Shown here: in pieces, positions 17,194 through 26,097 of the stretch
Layout: each line of letters starts with the position of its first letter
How positions within the stretch are numbered: position 1 is the first letter of the stretch
Assembly: GCA_964606695.1 (NCBI GenBank)
Contig: CAZSHG010000009.1
Location: 44,642-108,641 of the forward strand
Origin: CAZSHG01 sp964606695 [NCBI: uncultured bacterium]
GTDB taxonomy: Bacteria; UBP14; UBA6098
Direction of reading: 5' to 3'
Length of the DNA stretch: 64,000 bases
Notes under the pieces: generated by a model
What the model saw: the letters and a program-made list of their open reading frames with translations, nothing else
Database searches by the model: none
What the model was told of the DNA's origin: nothing
Made by a program: the position numbers and the translations under genes

Positions 17194-17201
17194 GTGAATT
17201 C

Positions 17202-17666
17202 ATGAGAAATGCAATCCTGACAATTATTGCCCTTTCGATTTTAATCGCTTCATGCACAGCGAATAAGGAAGTAGTTACCGATATATCCACCGAACCCGAA
17301 GGTCGTCCCGCGCCACTTGAAATCTACGTAAATAAGGAAAGCGGAGACGTCCCGGTAACGATCCAGGGAATAAACAGAATCCATGAAGTCCTGACGAGAA
17401 TGGACGTCGAACTGACGTTTTTTGATACGCTTGCGGATGTGGAATGTGAGATCGAAATCCAGCTTGTCGGCCCCAAATGGGCGGAAATAGGAGATAGTCG
17501 CCGGGAAATAATGACCCCGAATTCGACCGACCTATATAACATCGATCTCGTCGAACTAAATTCTGCGGAATGCTGGAGTGCAATCGAAGCTGGATGGGAA
17601 AACGTTATAATCAACGGGAAAATTACCGAAACCGGGTTCTACCAACCCGGCGAAGACGACGAATAA
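17202..17666 (+). CDS. Small lipoprotein of unknown function
   Basis: A 154-residue protein starting at ATG 17202, supported by AGGTG 6 nt upstream and a lipoprotein signal peptide (AILTIIALSILIASC, Cys18). The longer upstream open frame is not credible because it overlaps the PLP enzyme and lacks a signal. The mature part is acidic, with two αβ-like segments (RIHEVLTRMDVELTFFDTLAD and WSAIEAGWENVIINGKITE). It lies 8 bp after the oxoamine synthase in the same direction and is probably cotranscribed. No family recognised. Residues around Cys18 lack Asp+2, so outer-membrane sorting is likely if Lol rules apply. Confidence 0.75.
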   Translation: MRNAILTIIALSILIASCTANKEVVTDISTEPEGRPAPLEIYVNKESGDVPVTIQGINRIHEVLTRMDVELTFFDTLADVECEIEIQLVGPKWAEIGDSRREIMTPNSTDLYNIDLVELNSAECWSAIEAGWENVIINGKITETGFYQPGEDDE

Positions 17667-17700
17667 GATTAACGCGGTAACGTCAGCAGGAAATTAATCT

Positions 17701-18945
17701 GTGCGAATTCTTCTGGTCAATACCTATCATTACAATCGTGGCGGAGCTTCCGTCTATACTTTGAATCTTGCCGATTTATTAAGATCGAAGGGGCATGAGA
17801 TTTATCATTTCGCCATGAAGCACCCTCAATCGCTTCCCTGCCCTGAAACGGAGGAATATTGGCCGGAAAACATCGAGTATCCCGAACTCCTGAAGCGTAA
17901 AACGCCTCGAAATATATGTCGTGTTCTGAGAAGAACGATAAATAATGCGGAAGCCGCAGAAGGTATCCGCGGACTCATCGAAGAAAAAGGCCCCTTCGAT
18001 ATCGCGCATCTCAACAATATCCTCCATCACATAACGCCTTCGATCTTAGATCCCCTTAATAAAGCCAAAATCCCGATTGTATGGACATTACACGATTATT
18101 CTCTGATCTGTCCCAATACGAATTTCATTAACAATAGAACCGGGGAACTTTGCAGTAAGTGTATTAAAGGCGGCTTGAGTTTCATCCACGCCCCGCTTTC
18201 GAGATGTAAGAAGGGGTCATTTGCCGCAAGTCTTATGGCGGCGATCGAAGCCTGGATACATCGGTTAAAGAAGGTAACCGGAAATGTAGATAAGTTCATT
18301 TCTCCGAGTGCTTTTTTAATGGAAAGGTTCATGGAAGCAGGTTTCGATGGAGACAAGTTCGAAGTCTTGCCATGTTTCGTCTGGTTTGGGGAAGAGCGAA
18401 CAAAGGTCAAACCGAGTAATTACGCCCTATACGCGGGGAGATTATCGCCTGAAAAAGGTATTGTGGATCTCATTAAGGCGTGGAAAGAAATACAGGAGGA
18501 TATAATCCTCAAGATAGCAGGTTCCGGCCCTCTGCTCGATTCGGTCCAAAGAGCCGCTAATGAAAGCCCGAATATCCAATATCTCGGATTCGTTGAACCG
18601 GATAAATTAAGGGAGATAAGGAGAAAAGGCATTTTCACCATCACGCCGAGTATATGTTGGGACAATCTACCTATTGCGGTGATGGAATCCCTCTCGGACG
18701 GTATCCCTGTATTAGGAGCGAATATAGGCGGAATCCCCGAAATGATAGAAAACGAGGTAACGGGACTTCTTTTCAAACCGGGGGATATATACGATTTACG
18801 CGATAAAGCATTACGCCTATTCGATAATAATGACTTCGCTTCCCAACTTGGCCAAAATGCCCGGAAGGTCGCGCAGGAGAAATATTCTCCACAAAATCAT
18901 CTGATGAAACTAATGGCGATTTACCGGAATCTGATTTCTAACTAA
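17701..18945 (+). CDS. Glycosyltransferase family 4 (group 1)
   Basis: A 414-residue GT-B enzyme. The N-terminal Rossmann half starts MRILLVNTYHYNRGGASVYTL with the Gly-rich acceptor-side loop. Mid-protein DKFISPSAFLMERFMEAGF leads to the C-terminal half with YAGRLSPEKGIVDLIKAW, IAGSGPLLDSV and the donor-binding EX7E region (ITPSICWDNLPIAVMESLSDGIPVL), followed by GGIPEMIENEVTGLLF. It transfers a sugar from a nucleotide-sugar to a glycan or lipid; the acceptor is unknown. A CxxC pair near residue 160 (GELCSKCIKGG) is seen in some relatives. The start is GTG at 17701 with AGGAAA upstream. The 3' end overlaps the convergent ECF-like gene by 4 bp. Confidence 0.93.
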   Translation: MRILLVNTYHYNRGGASVYTLNLADLLRSKGHEIYHFAMKHPQSLPCPETEEYWPENIEYPELLKRKTPRNICRVLRRTINNAEAAEGIRGLIEEKGPFDIAHLNNILHHITPSILDPLNKAKIPIVWTLHDYSLICPNTNFINNRTGELCSKCIKGGLSFIHAPLSRCKKGSFAASLMAAIEAWIHRLKKVTGNVDKFISPSAFLMERFMEAGFDGDKFEVLPCFVWFGEERTKVKPSNYALYAGRLSPEKGIVDLIKAWKEIQEDIILKIAGSGPLLDSVQRAANESPNIQYLGFVEPDKLREIRRKGIFTITPSICWDNLPIAVMESLSDGIPVLGANIGGIPEMIENEVTGLLFKPGDIYDLRDKALRLFDNNDFASQLGQNARKVAQEKYSPQNHLMKLMAIYRNLISN

Positions 18946-19499
18946 TCGGCGTTTTTCCCCGACGCCGGTTTCAAGTATCTCGATATTATCGGGAAAAGGA
19001 CTGCAAATATAACCACGTTTGCCACTATATGCAGAATCGAAAACAACAATCCGCCGATAATGAAAGGAATCAGGGTCGTTTCGGAAGCTATCATTAGATA
19101 CGAACCGAGATTGGTTAGCAGATCATAGACGAGTGTTACTGTTCCTCCGATTAAGGCCGACTTTAGAACCAGGATCCACTTTCTCTTTACTATTTTTCTA
19201 AGTAAAGAGCCGCTAAATCCAATAAATCCCCCTCCAACAATTTGTGCTACTAAAAGCGGGGGAGGCGCAACCCCAAATGGCGAGAGTATCGAATATAGCC
19301 CGAAACCGAGTGCTCCTACTATAAATCCCCAACTTCCGCCCAGAAGATAACCACCTATTGCAAGAGTGAGTGTTACCAGTTCTATGTTTGGAACGAGAGC
19401 GAGAGCATATCCCAGAGCTATAGCCAGAGCGATAATTATCGCGCCGTAAGCTATTCTGACAGTCGATAACGGATTCGATCTGTTTTCTTCGATCGCCAT
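18942..19499 (-). CDS. ECF-type transporter substrate-binding (S) component-like membrane protein
   Basis: A 185-residue, highly hydrophobic protein with about six transmembrane segments. The pattern GGYLLGGSWGFIVGALGFGLYSI followed by APPPLLVAQIVGGGFIGFSG is typical of vitamin/metal ECF S-components that work with an energising EcfAAT module, none of which is in the window. The substrate cannot be read from sequence. No Shine-Dalgarno sequence precedes ATG 19499; instead a promoter places the transcription start on the A of the ATG, so the mRNA is probably leaderless. A tail-to-tail 4-bp overlap with the glycosyltransferase leaves no room for a terminator. Confidence 0.75.
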   Translation of the reverse strand: MAIEENRSNPLSTVRIAYGAIIIALAIALGYALALVPNIELVTLTLAIGGYLLGGSWGFIVGALGFGLYSILSPFGVAPPPLLVAQIVGGGFIGFSGSLLRKIVKRKWILVLKSALIGGTVTLVYDLLTNLGSYLMIASETTLIPFIIGGLLFSILHIVANVVIFAVLFPIISRYLKPASGKNAD

Positions 19500-19505
19500 A
19501 AAAAA

Positions 19506-19533
19506 AAGATATTCAAAATCGAAGACATGTCAA
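19506..19533 (-). promoter_or_regulatory. Promoter of the ECF-S-like gene, placing +1 at its ATG
   Basis: On the minus strand, TTGACA (19533-19528), a 16-bp spacer and TATCTT (19511-19506). Counting six bases past the -10 box puts +1 at 19499, the first base of the ATG. Only a run of Ts lies between, with no ribosome-binding site. Confidence 0.65.
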
Positions 19534-19541
19534 AGAATACC

Positions 19542-19569
19542 TTGCGTTTTTAATCTATATTATTAAAAT
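19542..19569 (+). promoter_or_regulatory. Weak promoter candidate for the exported protein gene at 19615
   Basis: TTGCGT (19542-19547), a 16-bp spacer and TAAAAT (19564-19569). Several overlapping TAT-rich hexamers make the -10 assignment uncertain. It is the only plausible -35/-10 pair in the divergent gap of 115 bp. Confidence 0.4.
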
Positions 19570-19614
19570 CGACTGATAAAAAGTGTCGTTGTATATTGAG
19601 AGGTATTGAATCAT

Positions 19615-20295
19615 ATGAAATCAAATATAAATATAACGGTAATACTTGTTCTCCTGTTCGCCTCGCAGGTAATGGCGTTTCTTGGATTCGAGAGCTGGAA
19701 ACTCTCCGCTGGTTTGATGGAAACTAATTGCCGTGCATCGGAAAACGTCGCCAGGGACCTCGGGGGAAATCCGAACGACGATATGGCTATAACTTTCAGT
19801 ATCCAGACAAGGAACGACTACGGGGATCAGTTTGGCAAATTCAAAATCCGATACGGAATTGTGATCTCCACAACGCACCAATGGAATTACTGGGATACGC
19901 CGGATACGTTGAAACATATTTACGATGAGCATCTTGGGTATGGTTATGGAGCCTATCGAATCGCATTTATGCCGGAAATCTATACCCGGAAAGGAAAACT
20001 CGATTACTCGTTTGGTGCGGGAATAGGAATCGGTTATAGCAAGCATTTTTTCGACGATAATACGGGCGACAACGATAACGAAGACGTTTTCGAGGGATTC
20101 ATTAGACCTCAAATATCGGTCGGATATGGAGTGAAGACGATTATCGAGCTAACCGCGGGTTATCATCGACCGTTCCTCGGAACATACGGCAGATATTGGT
20201 ATAAGGATCCCGATTGGAATAGTGTTTATTATGGTTTCAGTCCGGGCGAATTAGACGGATTGTTTATTCAATTAGGCATCGTCTTCAAGGACTGA
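19615..20295 (+). CDS. Exported protein, probable outer-membrane β-barrel
   Basis: A 226-residue protein. A start at ATG 19615 is preferred over the upstream TTG at 19606 because GAGAGG (19598-19603) is 11 nt away and only 2 nt from the TTG. A signal peptide (about 1-20, NITVILVLLFASQVMA) is followed by amphipathic strands with aromatic girdle residues (FKIRYGIVISTTHQWNYW, GYGAYRIAFMPEIYTRKG, YSFGAGIGIGYSKHFF) and a final strand LFIQLGIVF ending close to the C-terminus, as in outer-membrane proteins. An acidic loop DDNTGDNDNED sits near residue 145. Family and function are not recognised. It is convergent with the small membrane protein at 20301, 5 bp away. Confidence 0.75.
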   Translation: MKSNINITVILVLLFASQVMAFLGFESWKLSAGLMETNCRASENVARDLGGNPNDDMAITFSIQTRNDYGDQFGKFKIRYGIVISTTHQWNYWDTPDTLKHIYDEHLGYGYGAYRIAFMPEIYTRKGKLDYSFGAGIGIGYSKHFFDDNTGDNDNEDVFEGFIRPQISVGYGVKTIIELTAGYHRPFLGTYGRYWYKDPDWNSVYYGFSPGELDGLFIQLGIVFKD

Positions 20296-20300
20296 TGAAA

Positions 20301-20519
20301 TTACATCTTGAACTTGCTTCGCGCGCCCGGACGTTTTTTCGGTTGTTTCGATTTCTTTATATAAAAATACACCAGGCATCCAACGAGGGCGAGAGTAGCG
20401 CCGATAATGAAACCGGTTAATACACTACCGGCCGCGGCTCCGCCGGATAACCCCAATCCGATTCCAAGCGCGAGGATTACCAGATATACCGGATCTTCTT
20501 CTTTTTTCTTCTTAACCAT
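20301..20519 (-). CDS. Small two-helix membrane protein coupled to rarA
   Basis: A 72-residue protein: a charged N-terminus (KKKKEEDP), a Gly/Ala-rich helix pair (YLVILALGIGLGLSG, LTGFIIGATLALVGCLVYFY) and a basic tail (KKSKQPKKRPGARSKFK). It resembles generic glycine-zipper membrane proteins; no family is assigned. ATG 20519 has GGAGG and overlaps the end of rarA by 8 bp, so it is translated from the same message. It may have no functional link to rarA beyond cotranscription. Confidence 0.65.
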   Translation of the reverse strand: MVKKKKEEDPVYLVILALGIGLGLSGGAAAGSVLTGFIIGATLALVGCLVYFYIKKSKQPKKRPGARSKFKM

Positions 20520-21846
20520 TTTCCTCCTGTTTTTCCTTTGCCTGTAATATTTCTTTAATCTCTTCCAGACGAGCCTTTATTCGAGCTTCGATTCCCTGTT
20601 CCGTGGGAATGTAATATTGACGCGGTTTCATTCCATCTGGAAAATGTTGTTGAGATGCAAGGTGGTCATCCTCATTGTGCGCATATATATAACCTTTTCC
20701 GTAACCGATATCTTTCATTAATTTGGTGGGTGCATTTCGAATAACTTTGGGAACAGACCCTGTGAGCCCGTTTTTAATATCTTTCAAGGCCGCCTTTTCC
20801 GCCTTATATACGCTATTAGATTTTGGCGCACAGGCAAGATAGATAGCTAATTCATAAAGCGCTATCTCGCCCTCAGGACTGCCCATAAAATGGTAGTAAT
20901 CTTTAGCTGATACCGCCAGCCTAATAGCGTTGGGATCGGCCAGGCCGACATCCTCGCAGGCCATCCTCATAAGCCGCCTTGCGCAATACAGAGGGTCCTC
21001 GCCGCCTTCGAGCATTCGGGCAAGCCAATATACCGCCGCGTCAGGGTCGGAATCCCGAATTGACTTGTGAAGCGCCGAGATTAAATTAAAGTGCTCCTCG
21101 CCAGTCTTATCGTATAATAATCTCTCATTCTGAAGAACGTTCGATACGAGCTCTAATGTGATAACGCAGTCCGAAGAAGTGTTCGCCGCGAACTCGATCA
21201 CCGTTAGTGCAAACCGTGCATCCCCGGAAGATAAATTAGCGATATGTTCCAGAACACCGGAATCCACTTCGAGATCCAAATTCCCTAATCCCCGATCTTT
21301 ATCCGCGAGGGCGCGTTCCAGAATTATTATGATATCTTCCGGTTGGAGCGGATCCAGAACAAATACCGATACTCTCGACAAAAGCGGCGAAATCACCTCG
21401 AAACCTGGATTCTCCGTTGTCGCGCCGATAAAAACGATGCTACCTTTTTCAACATAGGGCAAAAAGGCGTCCTGTTGTGCTTTGTTAAACCGATGAACCT
21501 CGTCCACAAAGAGAATACTGCGTTTATTTGTGTTAGCGAGCCTCCGTTCGGCTTCCTTGATAACCGCCTTAATCTCCTTAATACCCGATAGCACCGCGGA
21601 ATATTGCAGGAACTTCATTCCCGTAACGTTAGCTATAACTCTTGCAAGAGTAGTTTTACCGCATCCGGGAGGTCCCCAAAAAATCATACTCGATAGTTTC
21701 CCGGATTCGATAGCAATTCGCAACGGTTTCCCATCACCGATTATCTTATCCTGCCCGACTATCTCGTCGAGTTCCTCCGGGCGCATACGATCCGCGAGCG
21801 TGTATGATTCGCCGGGATCAAGTGTTTCTTTACCGAATAAATCCAT
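20512..21846 (-). CDS. rarA: Replication-associated recombination protein A (AAA+ ATPase)
   Basis: A 444-residue clamp-loader-like AAA+ ATPase (RarA/MgsA/WRNIP1) acting at stalled replication forks. The N-terminus LADRMRPEELDEIVGQDKII leads to Walker A GPPGCGKTT (Lys64), Walker B LFVDEVHRFNKAQQD, sensor 1 IGATTENPGFEV and the arginine-finger region SPLLSRVSVF. The C-terminal tetramerisation domain holds SDPDAAVYWLARMLEGGEDPLYCARRLMR and ACEDVGLADP, diagnostic for this family rather than RuvB or DnaX. Length is normal. No Shine-Dalgarno sequence is seen before ATG 21846; the promoter upstream predicts a 5' UTR of one nucleotide. Confidence 0.96.
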   Translation of the reverse strand: MDLFGKETLDPGESYTLADRMRPEELDEIVGQDKIIGDGKPLRIAIESGKLSSMIFWGPPGCGKTTLARVIANVTGMKFLQYSAVLSGIKEIKAVIKEAERRLANTNKRSILFVDEVHRFNKAQQDAFLPYVEKGSIVFIGATTENPGFEVISPLLSRVSVFVLDPLQPEDIIIILERALADKDRGLGNLDLEVDSGVLEHIANLSSGDARFALTVIEFAANTSSDCVITLELVSNVLQNERLLYDKTGEEHFNLISALHKSIRDSDPDAAVYWLARMLEGGEDPLYCARRLMRMACEDVGLADPNAIRLAVSAKDYYHFMGSPEGEIALYELAIYLACAPKSNSVYKAEKAALKDIKNGLTGSVPKVIRNAPTKLMKDIGYGKGYIYAHNEDDHLASQQHFPDGMKPRQYYIPTEQGIEARIKARLEEIKEILQAKEKQEENG

Positions 21847-21853
21847 AAATTGA

Positions 21854-21882
21854 AAAATACGAGGTTATCTGCTGACTGTCAA
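21854..21882 (-). promoter_or_regulatory. Promoter of rarA, placing +1 next to its ATG
   Basis: On the minus strand, TTGACA (21882-21877), a 17-bp spacer and TATTTT (21859-21854). The expected +1 is 21847, one base before the ATG at 21846. The sequence between (TCAATTT) has no ribosome-binding site. Confidence 0.65.
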
Positions 21883-21929
21883 ATGCCGGTTTCCGGTATT
21901 ATTATCGGGAAATTCTCCAAAATCGAGTT

Positions 21930-23672
21930 TTACCGGTCGATAGCTTTCAATAAATATACAGTAAATCGCGCTCCGCCGTCCGGTAAATTTTCCGATTCGA
22001 CTATTCCGCTATGTCTGTTTACGATTCCCTGAGCTATAGGCAACCCCAGGCCTGTCCCGCGTTGTTTGGTGCTGTAAAACGGCGTGAAAATATTGTTAGA
22101 CGAGTCTATCGGAATACCGCGACCGGTATCGGTGATACTGACTCCTACCAGTCTTTTTTCGGCGTAGAAACCCGCCCTCTCGCGAGCCCTGGTAATGGTT
22201 ATTTTACCCTTGTTGTCGCCTATAGCTTCGCGGGCGTTGATGATGATATTATAAAACACGTTTTTCAGTTGATCCTCGCGCCCCAGTATCCATAGTGGTT
22301 TGTTGAGTTGGTTGATAATCTCAATATTCGGCGAGAAATCCGGAGTATTTCGGAGCATCTCCACGACTTCAGCGATAGTCCGGGATAAATCGAGTTTATT
22401 GTAAGTTACCTGCTCGACGGGTAATTCTTTTAATCGGGCGAATATGAGAAACTCGTCCAGAATCGACGTCAGCCTGTCGGTTTCTTTGATTATTAAGTGC
22501 ATCAGTCGTTTATTACGATTAACTTCAATCGCCTCGTCGTCGGATAACGTTTCGACTGAAGCCCGAATTGCCGCGAGGGGATTACGAATTTCGTGTGCGA
22601 GGCTCGCGGACAATTCCCCTATAGTCGCCATTTTTTCGACTTCTTTAAGATATTCCTCCCGTCTTTTCTGTTCGGTAATGTCCTCGAACAAGGCTATTAT
22701 TCCCCGCATACTGCCATCCGGGCTTGTAAGGAAACTACATGCCAATAGCATGGTTATTTCCTCTCCGGTGTCAGATTTTATCTTGAATTCGCCCGTTCGG
22801 ACCTTTTCTCCGCTTGGCGATAGCAACTCGGTGAGTTTCAATCCAAACGGCCTCGCCCTGTTCGGGAGGACGTCGGTCAGGAACTCGCCTCGAACCCTTT
22901 CCGGCGCTATGCCGAGTAAATTTCCCGCCGACCGGTTGAAATAGACTATATGACCGTCGGGATCGAGCGTGAGAAGACCACTGCGCATGTGCATGAGAAT
23001 ATCGTCAGTGTCCATTCGCACCTTGCGAAGTTCCCGGTTGGCTTTCATCAACTGGCCGAGACGCGTTTTAAGCCTTCCGGATAGATAGCCTATCAGGAAC
23101 GCTATCAGGTAAAGAAAACAAATATAGACATAAGTAGTGAAAAACAGAATTTCCGAATCGCTATATATCGTGCTGACACCGGGATAATCCGATTTGAACT
23201 CGAAAACTCCTCTATACTCGAAATATACCAGAGCGCTTAAAAGTATAACCCCAACGGTAGCGGTAACAAGCGTTCCAGATAATTCGAAAATAAAGGCCGA
23301 AGTTATTATCGAAAGACCGAGGAGGACAATAAACGGCGAGGCTATACCGCCCGAAAAATGGATTATTGCCACCTCGACGAGAAGTTCAAATAGAAGCTGT
23401 ATCCCGCAGAGAAACCGAAAACTTACTTCGCGACGAGTTTGATTCCACCATAATAAAGAAAGCAAATACCCGAGAGTAATCAGGCCATAGGCGAAGAGGA
23501 ATTTGAAAAGTAACGCTTCGGTGGAAAATAATAGAACAACCGCAGTGGCGATCAATACAAACATTCCAAAGCGTGCTATCAGAAGCCACTTTATTTTGCT
23601 TCGGAAATCGCCCGCGATATCGGGAGGTGCATCGCTTGTTAAAGGCCAATCTCGACGGTTTTCGGATGACAT
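21930..23672 (-). CDS. PilS-like membrane sensor histidine kinase
   Basis: A 580-residue protein. Six predicted transmembrane helices (about 28-200, LLIARFGMFVLIATAVVLLF onward) are the PilS/NtrY-like sensor arrangement. A PAS domain follows (about 225-340, ILMHMRSGLLTLDPDGHIVYFNRSAG), then a HisKA H-box IGELSASLAHEIRNPLAAIR and an HATPase with N box FYNIIINAREA, G1 DTGRGIP and G2 GTGLGLPIAQGI. It autophosphorylates on His and should hand phosphate to an NtrC-type regulator such as PilR, which is not in the window. It is the last gene of the pilB-pilT-pilC unit (23 bp after pilC), so control of pilus genes is a reasonable inference. Confidence 0.92.
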   Translation of the reverse strand: MSSENRRDWPLTSDAPPDIAGDFRSKIKWLLIARFGMFVLIATAVVLLFSTEALLFKFLFAYGLITLGYLLSLLWWNQTRREVSFRFLCGIQLLFELLVEVAIIHFSGGIASPFIVLLGLSIITSAFIFELSGTLVTATVGVILLSALVYFEYRGVFEFKSDYPGVSTIYSDSEILFFTTYVYICFLYLIAFLIGYLSGRLKTRLGQLMKANRELRKVRMDTDDILMHMRSGLLTLDPDGHIVYFNRSAGNLLGIAPERVRGEFLTDVLPNRARPFGLKLTELLSPSGEKVRTGEFKIKSDTGEEITMLLACSFLTSPDGSMRGIIALFEDITEQKRREEYLKEVEKMATIGELSASLAHEIRNPLAAIRASVETLSDDEAIEVNRNKRLMHLIIKETDRLTSILDEFLIFARLKELPVEQVTYNKLDLSRTIAEVVEMLRNTPDFSPNIEIINQLNKPLWILGREDQLKNVFYNIIINAREAIGDNKGKITITRARERAGFYAEKRLVGVSITDTGRGIPIDSSNNIFTPFYSTKQRGTGLGLPIAQGIVNRHSGIVESENLPDGGARFTVYLLKAIDR

Positions 23673-23695
23673 CGATTACCCATCCTCATTGATGT

Positions 23696-24898
23696 TTACC
23701 CCGAAATTTTTCCGATAATATCGAACATGGGAAGATACATCGAAATAAGTAGTCCACCGATGACCGTCCCCATAACTACGATAACGATCGGTTCGATCAT
23801 ACTCGTGAGTGCGGCTACTGCGGCATCGACTTCCTCATCGTAAAAATCCGCAATTTTAGATAACATCTCGTCCATATTACCGGTCTTTTCGCCAACACCT
23901 ATCATCTGGATAACCATCGGAGGGAATACTTTGGTTTCCGAAAGTGGCGAGGTTATAGTTTCTCCTTCCGAAATTGCAATCATAGCCTTATGGATGGATT
24001 GGGTCAGGACCATGTTGCCTGCTGTTCTTGCGGTTATATTAAGTGCGTCGATGAGGTTCACACCGCTTTGGAGTAGTGTTCCCAGCGTTCGGCAAAAACG
24101 CGAAACGGCGTTTTTGCGAATAAGATTTCCTAAAACGGGGAAGCGTAGTTTGGCGGCGTCGAGGTAATATCGAGTAGTTTTCTTTTTGTTCAGAAAAACA
24201 TAAAGAATAATGATACCTATTATACCGATTAACATCGTGAGAATATTGGATTGAAGGAAAGCCGAAACCGCGAGAACGAATACAGTAGGACCGGGAAGCT
24301 CGGCGCCGAGACCCGCGAACATGCCGGCGAACACGGGAATAATGAAAGTCAACATAACCCAGGTTAAAACAATTGAAACTGTGCTGACCATAATGGGATA
24401 AACGAGTGCGCCCTTGACTTTTCTGGCCAACCTATCGGATTTTTCCCTGTAATCCGCGAGCCTCCGAAGGATTGTCTCGAGGGCACCACCGATTTCGCCC
24501 GCTTCGATCATGTTAACGTAAAGGTCATTGAATATTTTTTTGTGTTTACCCATCGCCGATGCCAGCGTCGAACCGGATGAAACAGTATCCCTGATTTTGG
24601 CAATTGTGGATGCGAAGATCTTGTTGGTAGTCTGTTCCGTCAGAATGTCCAGGCACTGCACCAAAGGCAAACCGGCTTCGATCATAACGGCGAACTGCCG
24701 GGTAAATCGCGATATTTCGACGTTTTTCACGCCCGTGCCGATGGTTATATCCATCGCCTTGGGCTTTTTCTTTACTTTTGTTACGACAATACGCTGGCGG
24801 CGTAATAACGTGGTTACTTCCTCGGCGTTACGCGCCTCGATTGTGCCTTCGATCGTGCTACCTGTTGTAGTTCTGCCTTCGTATCGAAATTTGGGCAT
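23696..24898 (-). CDS. pilC: Type IV pilus inner-membrane platform protein PilC
   Basis: A 400-residue GspF-family protein. The N-terminus MPKFRYEGRTTTGSTIEGTIEA is characteristic, with two GspF repeats: the first with SRFTRQFAVMIEAGLPLVQCL (about 64-84) and the second with SRFCRTLGTLLQSGVNLIDAL (about 270-290). Three long transmembrane segments lie near 170, 220 and 375, the last MYLPMFDIIGKISG. It anchors the PilB/PilT motors to the pilin pool in the inner membrane. It starts 5 bp after the pilT stop. Length is typical. Confidence 0.96.
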   Translation of the reverse strand: MPKFRYEGRTTTGSTIEGTIEARNAEEVTTLLRRQRIVVTKVKKKPKAMDITIGTGVKNVEISRFTRQFAVMIEAGLPLVQCLDILTEQTTNKIFASTIAKIRDTVSSGSTLASAMGKHKKIFNDLYVNMIEAGEIGGALETILRRLADYREKSDRLARKVKGALVYPIMVSTVSIVLTWVMLTFIIPVFAGMFAGLGAELPGPTVFVLAVSAFLQSNILTMLIGIIGIIILYVFLNKKKTTRYYLDAAKLRFPVLGNLIRKNAVSRFCRTLGTLLQSGVNLIDALNITARTAGNMVLTQSIHKAMIAISEGETITSPLSETKVFPPMVIQMIGVGEKTGNMDEMLSKIADFYDEEVDAAVAALTSMIEPIVIVVMGTVIGGLLISMYLPMFDIIGKISG

Positions 24899-24903
24899 GC
24901 CTG

Positions 24904-26085
24904 TTACCTTCTACCTGAGGAGGAAGAACTCATCGAAGCCCTGGAAATGATGTCATGCAATTCCTGCGGATCATGGCTTCGGGAAAGTGCGTCCTCCAAC
25001 GTGATTTTTCCGCTTAAATAGCGTTCGCCAAGCGAGGAATTCATGGTGTGCATACCATATTTACCCCCGGCCTGGATCGAACTGTATAATTGGTGGACTT
25101 TGTCATCTCGAATTTGTGCGCGAATTGCGGGAGTGGCGAACATCAACTCGGTGCAGATAATTCGCCCGCCGCCTATCTTCGGCATAAGCGTCTGAACAAG
25201 AACAGCCTGTAAAACAAAAGAAAGCTGAACTCTTACCTGAGTTTGCTGGCTTTCCGGGAACGCGTCGATAATTCGGTTAATCGTCTCCGCGCAGGAATTA
25301 GTATGAAGTGTAGCGAAAGCGAGATGGCCTGTTTCCGCAATTGTCAAAGCGGATTGCATGGTCTCAAGGTCTCGCATCTCGCCGATTAGAACCACGTCGG
25401 GATCTTCACGAAGAGCGTATTTAAGGGCGTTCCCGAAGGACATCGTATCGCCGTGAACTTCTCTCTGGTTGATAATACAATTTTTATGTTCATGGACGAA
25501 CTCTATGGGATCCTCCACTGTGAGGATATGTTCGTGCCTTTCACCGTTTATTTTGTCGATAATCGATGCAAGAGTTGTAGATTTTCCTGAACCGGTCGGT
25601 CCGCAAACCAGAACCAGCCCCCTCGGGAAATTGGCGAACTTGGAAACGGCCTTTGGTAAGCCCAATTCGGTGAAAGTCTGTATTTTGAATGGAATCGCCC
25701 TAACTACGAGTGCGACAGCGCCCCGTTGAAGAAAAACATTACAACGGAATCGAGACAAGTCCTGGATGCCGAAAGATAAATCCTGTTCCCAGTTTTCCTC
25801 GAAATGTTGTTTTTGCTTTTCAGTCATTATCGAATATGCCAATCGTTTTGATATCTCTTCGGTGATAGGCTCGCCGTGCAGACGAGTGATCTTACCGTCA
25901 ATACGGAGAACCGGAGGTGTGCCCACCGTGATATGAAGATCCGATGCGCCGCGGCGTATCATCTCCTCCAACAGTTCTCTCATGGAGAAACTTCTTTTCT
26001 TCTCCGTATCCGTTCCGTTAGCGCCCGCTGTTTGGACGGCTTGAGGACTTCCCGGACTGGATTGCATATCCATCGATGTTGTCAT
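24904..26085 (-). CDS. pilT: Pilus retraction ATPase PilT
   Basis: A 393-residue hexameric secretion ATPase that depolymerises type IV pili and gives twitching. After a Ser/Gln-rich N-terminal extension of about 30 residues come MRELLEEMIRRGASDLHITVG, Walker A GPTGSGKSTTLASIID, the Asp box EDPIEFVH, Walker B PDVVLIGEMRDLETM and the His box ETGHLAFATLHTNS. The PilT-specific AIRAQIRDDKVHQLYSSIQAG follows. The extension makes it longer than the usual 345 residues. It is part of the minus-strand operon pilB-pilT-pilC-kinase, 12 bp after pilB. Confidence 0.97.
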   Translation of the reverse strand: MTTSMDMQSSPGSPQAVQTAGANGTDTEKKRSFSMRELLEEMIRRGASDLHITVGTPPVLRIDGKITRLHGEPITEEISKRLAYSIMTEKQKQHFEENWEQDLSFGIQDLSRFRCNVFLQRGAVALVVRAIPFKIQTFTELGLPKAVSKFANFPRGLVLVCGPTGSGKSTTLASIIDKINGERHEHILTVEDPIEFVHEHKNCIINQREVHGDTMSFGNALKYALREDPDVVLIGEMRDLETMQSALTIAETGHLAFATLHTNSCAETINRIIDAFPESQQTQVRVQLSFVLQAVLVQTLMPKIGGGRIICTELMFATPAIRAQIRDDKVHQLYSSIQAGGKYGMHTMNSSLGERYLSGKITLEDALSRSHDPQELHDIISRASMSSSSSGRR

Positions 26086-26097
26086 ATTAACCTCTTA

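Noticed and set aside
17016-17201. N-terminal extension of the lipoprotein gene back to 17016
   Set aside because: It overlaps the PLP enzyme in another frame and would bury the lipoprotein signal; ATG 17202 has a good ribosome-binding site.
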